Assembly (NCBI RefSeq): GCF_032854445.1
Contig: NC_088299.1
Span: forward strand, 3,325,001 to 3,389,000
Length of the DNA stretch: 64,000 nucleotides
Origin: Liolophura sinensis
Taxonomy: Eukaryota > Mollusca > Polyplacophora > Chitonida > Chitonidae
Direction: 5' to 3'
Made by a program: the position numbers and the translations under genes. A model generated the notes under the pieces. That model searched no databases. It was not told the origin of the DNA and saw only the letters and a program-made list of their open reading frames with translations. Every line of letters starts with the position of its first letter. Position 1 is the stretch's first letter. Positions 43,201 to 56,290 of this stretch are shown here, piece after piece.

Positions 43201-46200
43201 AGTAAAAAAAAAAAGGCTATGCGACTCCATCCAAATGAGGTGGAGGTAAGGTAACACACAGTAACTATGCAGCTGGCAACAGTTGCCATGGCAACTAGGG
43301 TTACATAAGCTGTAAATGCCAGGCTCATCTCATGTTTTCCGATAGACAGTTTTGTAAATATTAGACATTTGTTTTGAAATGTGGATCTCTGGATTTCTAT
43401 AATAAGAATAAAAAAGCCTCCCTCCCTCCCTCCAAAAAAAAACCATAAAAAAATACAAAAAAAAAGCAACAAGTAATCAGCCAGGTGTGAAAAACGAGAT
43501 GCCTTACAAACGTGCGTGTCTTCACTACTTCATCAATTATGCAAAGTGTTGGGACAGAATAAGAAATGTACATGTGGATGATGTCCTTGAAGGACATCAT
43601 CAAAAATGTTTTTTTCAGCAAATCACTAAAGCCTATCATCTTGTATACTATATGCAGTAAATGACCTAAAATTTCAGCTAAAAAGTGCATTTTTATGGAC
43701 AAACAAATGTCCTAAAATATCACCATTGGTACTGAAATCTAGATTTTTCCACAAGGACCTGATCCCAGCTTCCCAACAACTCCCAACACTCTTTTCTAAG
43801 ATCAATAGATTTCTCAGAAATAGGCAAAATGTACAACTTAGTCCTGTCGTTGGGTCATTTACAATATGTTCACATACAACTGAAAATATTCTAGCCTGAG
43901 GCTTGTCATTTCAGTGTGATGTTTCAACATACCAATAAGGCCTAGCTGACAGGAATGAGTCGGGCAAAACTGCAGCCGTCATATAAGTAAAATATTTTTG
44001 AGTACAGCGTAAAAGACTAATCAAATAAATAAATAAATAAATATTTTTTTCTTTTTTTTAGTAATGTGACATCAGTTATCACAGCCAATCAAGTTTTCTC
44101 TCTGTGACAGCTGGAAATGACAGCCAAACAAGATGACATTAAGGGATAAGATTACAACATAGGTTATTTGCATACTCATCTTTCCTTGCTTCCTGAAATC
44201 TCCTGCATTCACTGTAGTCTTCAAAACAGATTCAGAATTTAGACTGTATAATTCTCAGTCAAGGATTTATATAGAAACAACTGATATGATTGGGATAAAA
44301 TATTTATTTATTTATTTATTTATTTGACTGGTGTTTTACGCCGTACTCAAGAATATTTCACTTATACGACAGCGGCCAGCATTATGGTGGGAGGAAACCA
44401 GGCAGAGCCCGAGGGAAACCCACGACCATCCGCAGGTTGCTGGCCGGGACAAAATAAAAATATTCCAAGGACATATACCTCTCGTACTGTTTCAGAAATA
44501 ACTGGTGTGGTAATACATGCAATAAAGTCACATGCTCAGGGTTAAACAGTTTGTCATTTTTGTATCATTCCAAGACAGTTGCAAGCCGCTAATGCATGCT
44601 TACAGAGAAGACCTATGAGACTGGAGTTTGGTTTGGAATCTGTTCCCTGTTAGAATTTGGGGTTTGGCATGTAAGGGTTTCAGTGAAGGGGAGGTGGGGG
44701 AGTTTAGGAAATGAATGTAGGTGTTAAAAGGCAGCTATTACTTAGCAGACAGACTGGCTGCCTTTGAGAAGTTGTCTACAGCTGCCAGTGTAAATGACCA
44801 GTGGTCAAGCCATCAATCACTGACCCATCACACTGACCAACTGTCACTGTGTCTTAATACTTCCTCCTGGCCCTAAAGATGTAAAGAGGGACGCCATCAT
44901 GGGTATATCCAGTCAGATAGTGTAAATATTCATAAAGTTTTTCCTGTTTTAGCTGTGACCATTAAGCAGGTGTATTTTGACATCACATCTTTTAATATGG
45001 GCCAAAAACATGGTAAGGGACCAGCATACAACACCACATGAAATACTCTCCTGGAGTGGGGGAAGGGTTAGGGGATTACCCCTTTTAGTGACTTGCATGA
45101 TTGTTTCTTTTTCTTTTTTACAGCTTTGAACTAAGACAATTTTATTTTACACTTTTCACAATTCTCACACTTTCTCAGATACGAAATCTAATCAATCTCT
45201 ATTATCGAAATTTCTGACATGTCAGGGAGTTTTTTTTTTATCACTGTTACTCAAGAAAGTTCCATAGACTTTCCTGATTGTATGCATGTTACATAGACTT
45301 TCCTGACTGCATGTATGTTACACAGACTTTCCTGACTGACTGCATGTTCCGTAGACTTGCCTGACTGCATGCATGTTACACAGACTTTCCTGACTGCATC
45401 CATGTTACACAGACTTTTCCTGGCTGTTCCATAGACCTCCCTCAAGACAGGGAAGCAATTATCAATACGTGAGAAGAACATGAAAAGTTGATGAGATCTT
45501 ATGCTAGCTTTCCTGTGCATAAAAAGAACACAATCACATCCAACACATGCCATGAAATAACAAACACACTGATTTTCCTGTGTAAGATATACAAGGGTAC
45601 ATGTGCACATCAGGAATTCATTATAGCTTAAAATATTTTTGATTTCCAAGGTAAAAACATAAATAAATGATACTCATAGTTTCCCCACCTTACAAATAAA
45701 TTTCTCAAGGTCTGACCCTCTCTTGATCTCTGTTGTGGAAAGGAAACAGACTTTATATTTAGACAAGAGGAGCATTTTATATAAATTTCACAGATATTGA
45801 AGATTCACTAGATCATATACCATATCATTTCGCCACTTTGTTTCATCAGACAGGCTCTTCCAAAAACAAGGCCACGCTATTAATTGTCTGTTTATTTCAT
45901 CAGTCCGGAGTTGATAAAGCCCACCACAGCTGGTAAGATCAAGATGTTTATAAACTTGCCTATCAGTTCTCTGGAGTTATCCACCCTTGTTTTACAACAC
46001 TGCAGATTGTGTATATACCAGCATAGGATTCATTCACCCAGCAGATATGCAAAGGCACGGCATGATGTTTTGGGTTATCTCTCTTGGGTGGAGAAAATAG
46101 AACATTATAACAGAAACCGGAGAAGTGCACCATCCCTTTGATATGCTGTTATATATTTTGAAACTCATTCCTACGGACCACCAGCACCCATTCAGCATCA

Positions 46201-49200
46201 TCTGGTGTCTGAGAGATAAAAATTTTTGGCACTTGCACTTTTAAGTCACAAATATATTTATTTATTTATTTGATTGGTGTTTTACGCCATACTCAAGAAT
46301 ATTTCACTTATACAACTGCGGCCAGCATTATGGTGGGTGGAAACCGGGCACAGCCCGGGGGGAACCCACGACCATCCGCAGGTTGCTGGCAGACCTTCCC
46401 ACATATTGCCGGAGAGAAGTCACAAATATAAATTCTCTTCACTCAGCTCTTAAATCTAACTCAGTTGTTAGTATTATTTCAGTTCCTGTACAATATTAAA
46501 ATGATATACACAGAAACTCAAGCATTAAATGTAATTTAAGCAAACAAAGCTATGGATTCTTTCTCCCCCCCCCCCCACTTTCACCCTCTATCTGTTACCT
46601 AATACAAAGGTAAGTAATTAGTTGTGAACTGTCATGTGTTCTGTCCTGGTGACCTTTGACATGTCAATCACTTTAAAATCCAGGTGAGAAGGTTAATGAC
46701 CTGTAGCACCTGCCTTACCTGTGAACAGCAGGTGCACTACTTATCACACTGCCTGGTGGCTCCATAACAAGATTTGGATTAAGTAAATCAAACAATAAAA
46801 AAACTCTTGAAAATCTTATTAAACCTGCCTGGTAAGAAAAAAATAAACAAACAATTGTGTATAGCACTACGGGCAGGTTCTCTGTCTCTATGTCTCAGCT
46901 ATATAAACCAAAAGCTTTTTTTATGGGATTTAATATATATGGCTTTAAAGTGCCTTTGTTTGCCTCAAGTTGACTGAGACATCCATGTGTAAGTACAGCA
47001 CTGGGTTCAGGTGCTTTCACACTGAGAAGTCAATCATGCATATACAACATTATTATGGCTCTTCATTTGACCTACAGCCTTATCAATTTCAACTGATGTT
47101 TTATAGCCAGAATAAATGTTATATCAATGTTGGAGAAAGGTATAAAAAAAATGGAACTTGAAAATTGTGGAAAATGTACAGGTAGACCAGGTAGACAATC
47201 TTTACCTCTTGCAGACAAATTTACATATCGAAAAGTCTTGAAAAGCAGGAAAATCATGAAAACCATGATGGTAAGACAAAATAAAAAAATGGATTTTCAG
47301 TTTCATTTTTATTCAAAATTTGGATTTTTTGGTGTCAACATAAAACACAAAATAAAATCAGTATTGTTTAACTTGAGCTTCCATGCAGATGAAGATTTGA
47401 AAATTACGGAGCACCTATCATTATTTAAACTCATGATTCCTTCAAAAACATAATGATGAGCATTTTCATCAGTGTTTAACTCTTATAATTTTTCAAAAAA
47501 TGAAATGTATTTTCATTACAACTTGATTTTAACCATTAGAATTCCATTAAAATCTTCATTTTTATCACCTCTGTTAAGCCATAGGTTCATAAACCCTACA
47601 AGCGTCATAAACCTTTCCAAGTAGTTCCAGTATGGCTTTTATAGCTCTCCTAAAATTCCACCTCTTCCTTTCTCTTACCCTAAACCAGACAAGCCCATGG
47701 CTCCCCAGGGGATTGGCAGACTTCAAAGCACAAGGGTGCTGTCCTGTAGCCACCATTTAGGCTTCCCACTGTCTTTGTGGAACTTCATTCACCCTGTTTG
47801 TACATTTAACAAAGGGAGCACTTCCCTTAGTTGTCCCTGTCTTATAATGGCAGGTGGCTTTTAAACCCAAGAGGCCAAGTGACCTGGCTATCCCCATGAC
47901 ACCCACAGCTGTGACTGGCTACAGCTTAGGGCTTGACCATTCAAGATCTGTCTGGTCAGCTTGGCACAGCTGTAAGCCTACATGTGTATATACACACCCA
48001 CATATACATTGCACAAGCCAAGGAGTTCAGTACTGTTACTTGCCAGGCTGGCAATTGCCTTGCATATAGCACATTGCAGAACCATCCAGATTTACCCCAA
48101 GGATCAACATACTTCTTATAATTAATATCCCTGTGCTGATGATGATCAAATGAAACTAGGCACCAAGGACACATACTGGTCTTTTAATTAAGAGACCATA
48201 TCATTCTAAGTGAGCTCTGTTACTGAGGTACCATGGAGGAGTTAAGACTGCCTTGCCCCTCGGACAGCCTAAACCTATCACACTGGTTGGAGATCTTGGA
48301 CAACTTCAATGATGATACTGGTAGGCATGAACTGATACCAATAACTTGCTTCATTGTCCAGGTGTACCGTTCAAGCACACTGCTACAAACTGGATCAGTT
48401 GAATTTAATTTGTGTATCAATTTATGTATTTGTTGGATAACTTTTTTTTATATGTATGTATATATATAGATATATATATGATGGTTGTTTCACAGTATGC
48501 ATAGACTTATCAGCATGTCCAATGGAGAACTTTTTGACAGCACTATAGTCACACAAATTTTGTTCACCCTTGTCTGTGCATCCTTTTTACTTGTGCCTGA
48601 CTTACATAAACACATTGGTGAAAACACTGTCCAAATAACATGGAAATATTCTTGAGTACAGCGTAAAACACCAATCAAATAAATAAATAAATAAATAACA
48701 TGGGAGTTAATACACAACTCTGCGTCATGGCATAATAAGTCTAAAATCAAGATTTGTTGATGTTCACAATTTATATATGCCATGCACATCCATCTGTTGT
48801 CTTACATACTGTCATGTCTGGTTATTATCAGCCCTACTTCCCTGAATATCGTCCAGTATTGTCCATTTCCCTATACCTTCTCATGTTATCTTTCACCTGG
48901 TCATCTGCTTTCCCCACACTCATACGAGTAAAGTGCCCAGATGTCCGTGGTCTCGAATACCTTAATTCCGGTTATCTTTCACCTCGTCATCTACTTGCCG
49001 TTGTGAGTGAAGTGCCAGAGAGTGCACAATAAGGCAACTCTTTCCAGCCCACTTTACAGAGCAGTCCAAAAACCATGGCATTCAATCATCAATAATGCCA
49101 AAAAAGAAACTGCTGTACTTTCGTTTTTGTACATTTAAAAAATGTGCCACGAACTAATTGTATTTGTTGTCATTGTAGGGTATGAGAGCCACAGCAGCAC

Positions 49201-52200
49201 AATGTTCACAGAGACCCTGAGTACCAGACAGGAACTGGTCGAACATCTCGACACAGAGCCTCTTTACGATTATCTCAGACAACATGGCGTGCTTGACGAA
49301 GAAGTGGAGAGCAAGATACGTGAGGAGAAATCTCAGGCCGACCGCAACATAGCAATCCTACAACATCTGGACAGCCATGGAAACATAGCCATTGGTCTGT
49401 TCATCAATGCACTTCGCCAATCAGGTCAGCTCCAGTTAGCTAGTTCTCTGGATGTGACCAATCGGATTCAACCTATTTATGGCACTGGCTATTGGCAGAA
49501 ACCCAGGCATAAAGGTAAGAACAAGGTCGTAATTAGGTTACGAGACCAAGATAGGTCATAACTACGAGACATAACAATAGGTCATAACCAAAAACAATCT
49601 AAGAACAAAGTTTGTTGTCATATGATTGAAACATTGTTAAATATGACGTAAAACCTCAAGTATACCTTCTAAGAACAAAGCTGTAACTTAGGATAAACTT
49701 AGTTGCTTTCAACCTTGCTATAGAGTACTATGTCTTGTCCCACAAGACACCTGCCACAATTCCACTGCCATAGCAACCACACTATTTCTACACCTTACAT
49801 CACTGAATGATTTGACTGTAGGTTTATCACTCTCTGTGGCTTCTCCTCAGCTTCATTCACCTGAACAATGTTTTTGGACGGAAGAATTTTTCAGAAACGC
49901 ACAGATTCAGTACTTGTTTACACCTTTAATTACCTTTCCGCTTTCCCTGACAGGACAAATTGCTGTAGAGATCCAAGTGCTGGCTGTGAAGACTGTCCTC
50001 ACCAAATCCTCCAAATCCAAAGATGACCCAGATGGAACAGACCAATCAGAACGGGACCATGACAACACAATCGACCAATCAATGGACAGGTGGATCAGCG
50101 TGGAGGATGTGCGGCATGCCATGGAAACAGGGCCATGTGGGCTGTCTCCACGAAGCAGAGCGTACTACAAATCCTTTGAGAACATGACCATTCTGGAACA
50201 GCCTGAAGACAGTCCGAGTCCACGGGCTCACAAAATTCAACAGTTCGCTTATGAAGAGGATGAAAATGAAGGGAAGAAGAAGTCGTGTTTCTGTCTGTGT
50301 CTCCCAAAGTTATTTGGCCACAAGAAGAAAGACAAAGAGCAGCAGCGAAAAACCCAGCCTATTGATGCTAGGAAACCATCCAGTGCTTACGAGCATTCAC
50401 GTTCTCCAAGCAGAACATCCAGACAGAGCATTCCAAGCCGGCCAATGTATCCCGGCCGAAAAGGTTCCAGTCAGATGAACGGCTCCAATCTGGAGAGTAA
50501 CATGGTGGCCAAGAAAAACAATATAAATCAGCAGAGAACTGAAGAGAACCACAACCTGCTGGAAGACCAGAACAAGTGGAAGGAGAAATCGGAGGACATT
50601 CTTCCAACTGAGACCAATCCGTCTGCAGATGTCAGTCAGACAGATGTCATAGACGGCATTGAGCAGTGGATCAGCAGTGTGGACATTCTCAAGGATGCCT
50701 CGCGCAGATTCTACACGCTGTTTGATAACACAGACGGCTCTCCTTACACTCAGCTTTTGAAATATTTCGAGCAAGAGCGGGGGCTTCTGACCTTGGAGAC
50801 ACACACCAATGACAGACTAGTTGTGGTGACCATTTGCATGACTAAGGCACAGCTGGACAAACTGAGACTAGACTTTGACAACAGTTCCTTACACAGTGAC
50901 CTTGAAAACTACCTGGTGACCCCTAAAGTTCTGGAAGTCGTTGGGGTCAGCGGGGTGCAGCTGGATGTACGGATAGCAGAAGAACAGTTCACACTGGTAG
51001 AACAGGAACTCAAGTAAAGGGAGACAATTCTGGTGTGTCTGGTGCGTGACAGCATCACTGATGCTGAAAAAAAAATGTCTGCAGCTAACTTAATGTCCAC
51101 TTGTATGTCAAACATGTGCACAAACTGTTGATGCTGTAAGAAAGCTGCTTGACCATGACCTTGTGAAATACCAACAGTGTGGAATATATGCTGCCTGAAA
51201 AACCCCAATGATAAAGCCAGCATCCCATGGAAACGTTCCCTGTATATATCAATTTGTTTTAGATGCCACACAACATACATGGTAATACTTACCACTGGAA
51301 GACTGAGTTGATATTTTGTGGTAGCCCACAACATACACACAATGTCTATCGCATTCTTTGGAAGCTGAACCTTATAAACATAGTACTATGTGAATCACAT
51401 CCTGTTTTATTAGAAACAAGAGTATTCACTTGACATGGATACCAGTTTCCTGGAAGTGGAGATTTCACACAGTAAAGACTACCTTCTGTGAGGGATCTGA
51501 AAGGAGCGTGACAAAAATGCCTTTGACTTGCCAAGATTTACCTTTTCTTGGAAATGCTGATGCTACAAAACTGCTTTCCCATGAAATCGTTCCATGGATC
51601 ACACTTAAGAGCAGCCATAGTCTGAGCCAGTGTCTAAAGATTGGCTATTAACATTTTTTCTCAACACCAAATCAAGTATCTGTGATTCTGAACATGATGA
51701 GATGATGTGCTATTTTAACAAATACTACATCCAAATGGAATACTGTGGTAGGATTTTGATTATCCTGGTGCTGCTATTAGGGTGGAGTGACCGGGGTTTG
51801 ATTACAGGACATACTCTGCCTATGGAAGCCCAAAGGCCTGTAGAGCTATTTGCATGCAATGATTCTTGTTCTTCATATGTTATGCTTTGTGAATGACATT
51901 TCAGGAATGAAATGAAACAAAATAATAGTGCTATTGTGTTGGCTTTCAGTGTTGAAAATCAGGCCTTCAATTCACATAAAATGTGTTTGTGCATGCAGCT
52001 ATAAGGTTGACGCTATTCGCGATGCTATTGCAGGTGCAGTTGCTCTGTATCTAAAAGTGTGAAGACCGAACAATGTAAAGAAATGATCACACATGTGAAC
52101 GATGTGACCTAAACTCTCGCCTTGAAAATTGCACTTTGGAGGCCAATAAATTTAATAATGTACCAGTTAACGTATGTTTGAGGATAAAACTTTCACAAAG

Positions 52201-55200
52201 AAGGTAGTATCATCCCACCTTCCAAGCAAACATCAAAGTACCTTTCTAAGATTAACAAAAAACTGAAAATAAGGCAAAATGTGCAATTTAGTAATGTCAA
52301 AAGTTTAGGTCATTTACAGTGGAGTTGAAAATGTGCCAGAATATTTTTTGATGTGCTTCCAATTATATGTCTTGCTTACAGCTGCTAGAGTGGAATTTAA
52401 AAATGTCTTTTTTCCGGGACTGATCCTTTTTCCACAATTATAAATTGGAGAGTTAGCAAGAGAAGGTATCTACTTACAGCTCTTTTTAATACCATTGAGG
52501 GACGGCCTTATTTTATATACACGTACTATTTATTTTTAAACGATTGAGCAAGCATAAAGTTCAAATACATCATTAACTTACCACTCATTTATGAACACAC
52601 TGAAGCTATCTGAACACAACACACTCATTCAAACAAATTTTGCTGCCAGTATACATTAGACATGCCATATAATACATGCCTCCATACGTCAATTAGCATT
52701 CCCTTTAATGACAAAGTTTTTATATTGCAAATTGCAATCTTGTATTGTGCATGTGCACCCACACCACATGAAAAATATTTTTTACACGCTTTTTTACAAT
52801 CTTTTTTAAATGACACTTTCAAATTAAGAAAACAACAAATATTCCTTTGGTAAAGATCTGCGATCTTTAAATAATTTGTTCGGTAAAAAAAGCTGTCATT
52901 AAGTAGTATATGAGCACACTGATGCAGCCAAAAACTATACTGACAGGTGCAAACTTTTGTATCCAAAAATACAATCTAAGAGCCCAAATTTTAAGGAAAT
53001 AAGTCATTTTACTTTATAACCCTGCATAATTGTGACACCTTTGCCAAAGTGAAAAAAAATATGTTTTTAAATACTTTATTTTTACTAAATGGCATATTTA
53101 CCTGGGTGTATAAGTAACACTGCTAGTTCAATACTTGTCATCCATCATTGTAATCATAGAGTAATTGTAAAAAACACTGTACATTATTGTTCCACACAAA
53201 TACATATACACCTGTATATACATACAAATACATTATTAACACACACATACATTGCCAATAATTTATGAAAACTTTTATTTGTTTTATCATTCTTGTTGTG
53301 TCTAAAAGAATGCAATGCACGACTGATTATTATTTTTAAAAATTTCAACCACATATATACAGAAAGAATTTCAGTCATATATGAGAGTTGTGATTTAGTA
53401 CTTTTGTGAATATTTATTTTGTACTTGTGTTGCATATTATTTAAAATTGCCACAAATTTTGTAGAAATATTTTACGCCTTGACAAATTTTATTTTAGGCC
53501 TGCAGAATAGTGTATATTGCTGCAAAGAAAACATATTAGGGCATACTTTGTGTAGCACTGGCAAGATACCGTTTCGCAAGGAATCCATCTGGATTTACAG
53601 CTACGCATACAAACGCGTTGCAAACCAGCTTCACCCTAAAGAAAATGAACAATTCAATCTCCAAACTTTCCATTGATTATAATGGTGCATATTATTCACT
53701 CCTCATGCATCATACCTGCGTACATGGGGTGATATTTTTGACTCATGTGTGACATTTTGCTGCATTACATGCATGTGTATAAAATGCCCTTTTACATGCA
53801 AAAAGGTTGTTTGTTTAAGGTATATATTTTGTGCAAACTGCCAAATATTTTTTTTTTTGCTGAAAACACATTTGTAAGTGTAGCAGGGTGATATATAACC
53901 TCCAGGCTGGAACAAATTTCCCTTTAGTCTAGTCGTAGAAGCATGAACTCAAAGATCGCTGGTTCAAATTCCCAGCTGGTAAGCTCTGTCACATTAGCTA
54001 AAATGCAGTCTATTTTTATCATATTTCTCTTCGAAAATGTCCTATAATGCACATACAACACTACTGGTAGATCAAACACCTTAAGTTAATTTGGATGAAT
54101 CATTTTCATTCGTTTAGAAATTAAGTCTCAAAGCTTAACAATCATCCATTATTTACATACATGTATGCTGCCTCACTCAAAACTGTGTGTGTAGTCTTAT
54201 ATATTCCAACCTAGTATGCATACCGGTACTGGTGAGTGTTCTAATGAAAGAGCACCTCCCGACTAGCTTTATAGGGGCAATGTTTGTCCGGATGGTTTCA
54301 AAGGGAGGTAACTGTGTGTGAACTCAGCTGCATGCTTACCCAGGCTGTGTGAATCAACATTGTCAGATGTGGTACAGCAGTGAAAGCAATAAAAGTTGTG
54401 AATAAGTCTACATTACACTGTTGCAGTTGTTTTTTTTTTCTACTTCCTTTTTTTTTTAAATCCTTGCAATCTTAGTAAAATCAATCTTCCTTGAAAAATA
54501 AAACGGTGAAATCACCACATGTATTTGTTAACTGTTTCAATAAAAGCTGGAATTGTGTAAAAAAAACTCCCAATATAAAATTTATTTATCCCCGAATCAG
54601 GGTTCGCAATTGTGAAAGAAAGTGTTCTTAAGGACCTACCTGTAAACCTCGTCACCAGACATTCTCCCCAGGGTCACCATATAGGCCCCGAATCTGAAGG
54701 CCCCACCATACAGCATGAAAATGATGCCTTGAGAGAACGCAAATGCCAGCGCATACACCAAGGCCTGCTTCAGGTTTTCTCTGCAACACAGGTAGACATG
54801 TTCATGTAGCTCTCAGCAACATGTCTGATCATATCCGATTTATATTTATCTTATTCAAATGTTGTTTAATGCTATATTTTTTAAAGGCCTCTTTTTTTTT
54901 TTTACTTACATACATGTACAATGGTGCATAGAATATTATGGTTACCTGGATAAACCATCAACCTACAGCAACTTACAGGAATACTGGCAAAGTGATGACG
55001 TGCAAATTAGTCTTCAGGTAAGACCAAACCAGATAGCGCTGTCAATCACTTACTGCCACTGAAGCCCCAAGAACAACGCAAGCAGGGGAATCCTGAAAAT
55101 CCTCCGTCTGAGAATGGTATTGAACTTTACAATAGTGAATATGTCACCTATCATGAACATTATGACGGTTTCTTCTGGTTTTGCCTGGTTTGTCCATAGA

Positions 55201-55907
55201 AATGGTCTCCAATGAATCCTACAGACTGTGCAATTGGCAGCATCGACTACTTATTGTCACCCTGGCCCCACAGAGACAGTAGACGAATTTACAAATTCAC
55301 TGTCCACGATGATGTCTGACCCTGCACCTTCTGTGTCCTAGCAATTGCTGAAGAAGCCCAAGGTCTGGTATTGGCGCAAGGTAAATCCTAAAGAACTTCA
55401 TGACAGACCACACAGAATACATAATCATAAACTTGTCAAAGCCTAACTGCCACCAAGATCCTGAGAAAGGCACAAGGCGGAAATTTTGTTCGAGGTTGAG
55501 AATGAACCAACACCGTGTGTGTTAATTGTAGCCAATGAAACACAAGCATCTTATCGTCTCTACGGAGACCAAATCACAGGATGATTTACTTTGTAATACC
55601 TAATTTCCTCAAAAAATGCAGAACATAAGAGAAATATTCTTAAGGACAGCATAAAACACCAATGAAATCAATAAATCAATTCATAATGAGTTATAACGAA
55701 GAGCCGTGTTAAATCCGTGATGCTTACTTGTAAGGTTTTTGTAGGAAATTGGAGTACTTGTCATAGAAGTGTAACTCCTTCGTCAAGGACTGAACCGTCT
55801 TTACGTTGTCAATGGCTTCACTAGCAATCTGCAACAACAACATAATACTGAATATAGCCGAGTCTAAAACATCAACATATTGAAGATTGCTGAACCTAAT
55901 CACTCAC

Positions 55908-55978
<71 letters not shown>

Positions 55979-56004
55979 ATATAACCATATATATAATCAC
56001 TGAC

Positions 56005-56074
<70 letters not shown>

Positions 56075-56240
56075 CTTTTTACACTGAGAAACATCAAAAC
56101 TCCACACCCCAACCCTAAATTTTTCTGACACGAAATTAATCAAAATTGTCTGAAATGACCCTATAATATGGATGAATCAATCGGAATTTAAGCAAAATGC
56201 ATCACTTGAAAAATACTGAACCTTAGTTAAGTGAAATACA

Positions 56241-56290
<50 letters not shown>

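Larger units (their letters stand above)
10563..54639 (-). other. Giant intron (about 44.1 kb) of the ABCB gene
   Basis: Bounded by GT at 54639/54638 and AG at 10564/10563. The flanking exons encode adjacent residues of TM11 and TM12 with matching phase. It contains the antisense CARD gene, about 17 SINE-1 pieces, MITE-like elements and several minisatellites. All other introns of this gene in the window are well under 4 kb. Confidence 0.9.
51018..54639. other. CARD gene 3' UTR and intron sequence
   Basis: Sequence after the CARD stop, including 3' UTR of unknown length, a MITE-like element near 52.1-52.3 kb and AT-rich intron. No further exon was recognised before the ABCB TM11 exon. Confidence 0.5.

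Noticed and set aside
48754-49032. 92-codon plus-strand frame as an extra CARD-gene exon
   Set aside because: No phase-compatible splice sites or recognisable domain; composition like the surrounding intron.
49812-49953. Upstream part of the 401-codon frame as coding sequence
   Set aside because: It precedes a strong acceptor (CCCTGACAG), and the phase-matched join to the CARD exon makes this stretch intron.
53931-54000. Possible tRNA gene (TAGTCTAGTCGTAGAAGC and GGTTCAAATTCC)
   Set aside because: The boxes resemble A and B boxes, but the T stem does not pair properly and no acceptor stem forms; at best an old tRNA-derived remnant.
10406-54780. Two separate ABCB genes or a tandem duplication rather than one gene with a giant intron
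   Set aside because: No protein segment is duplicated or missing across the gap, and the codon split between 54640 and 10562 restores an arginine in frame.
55900-56112. Isoleucine-tyrosine repeat protein
   Set aside because: Translation of a (TA)n microsatellite.
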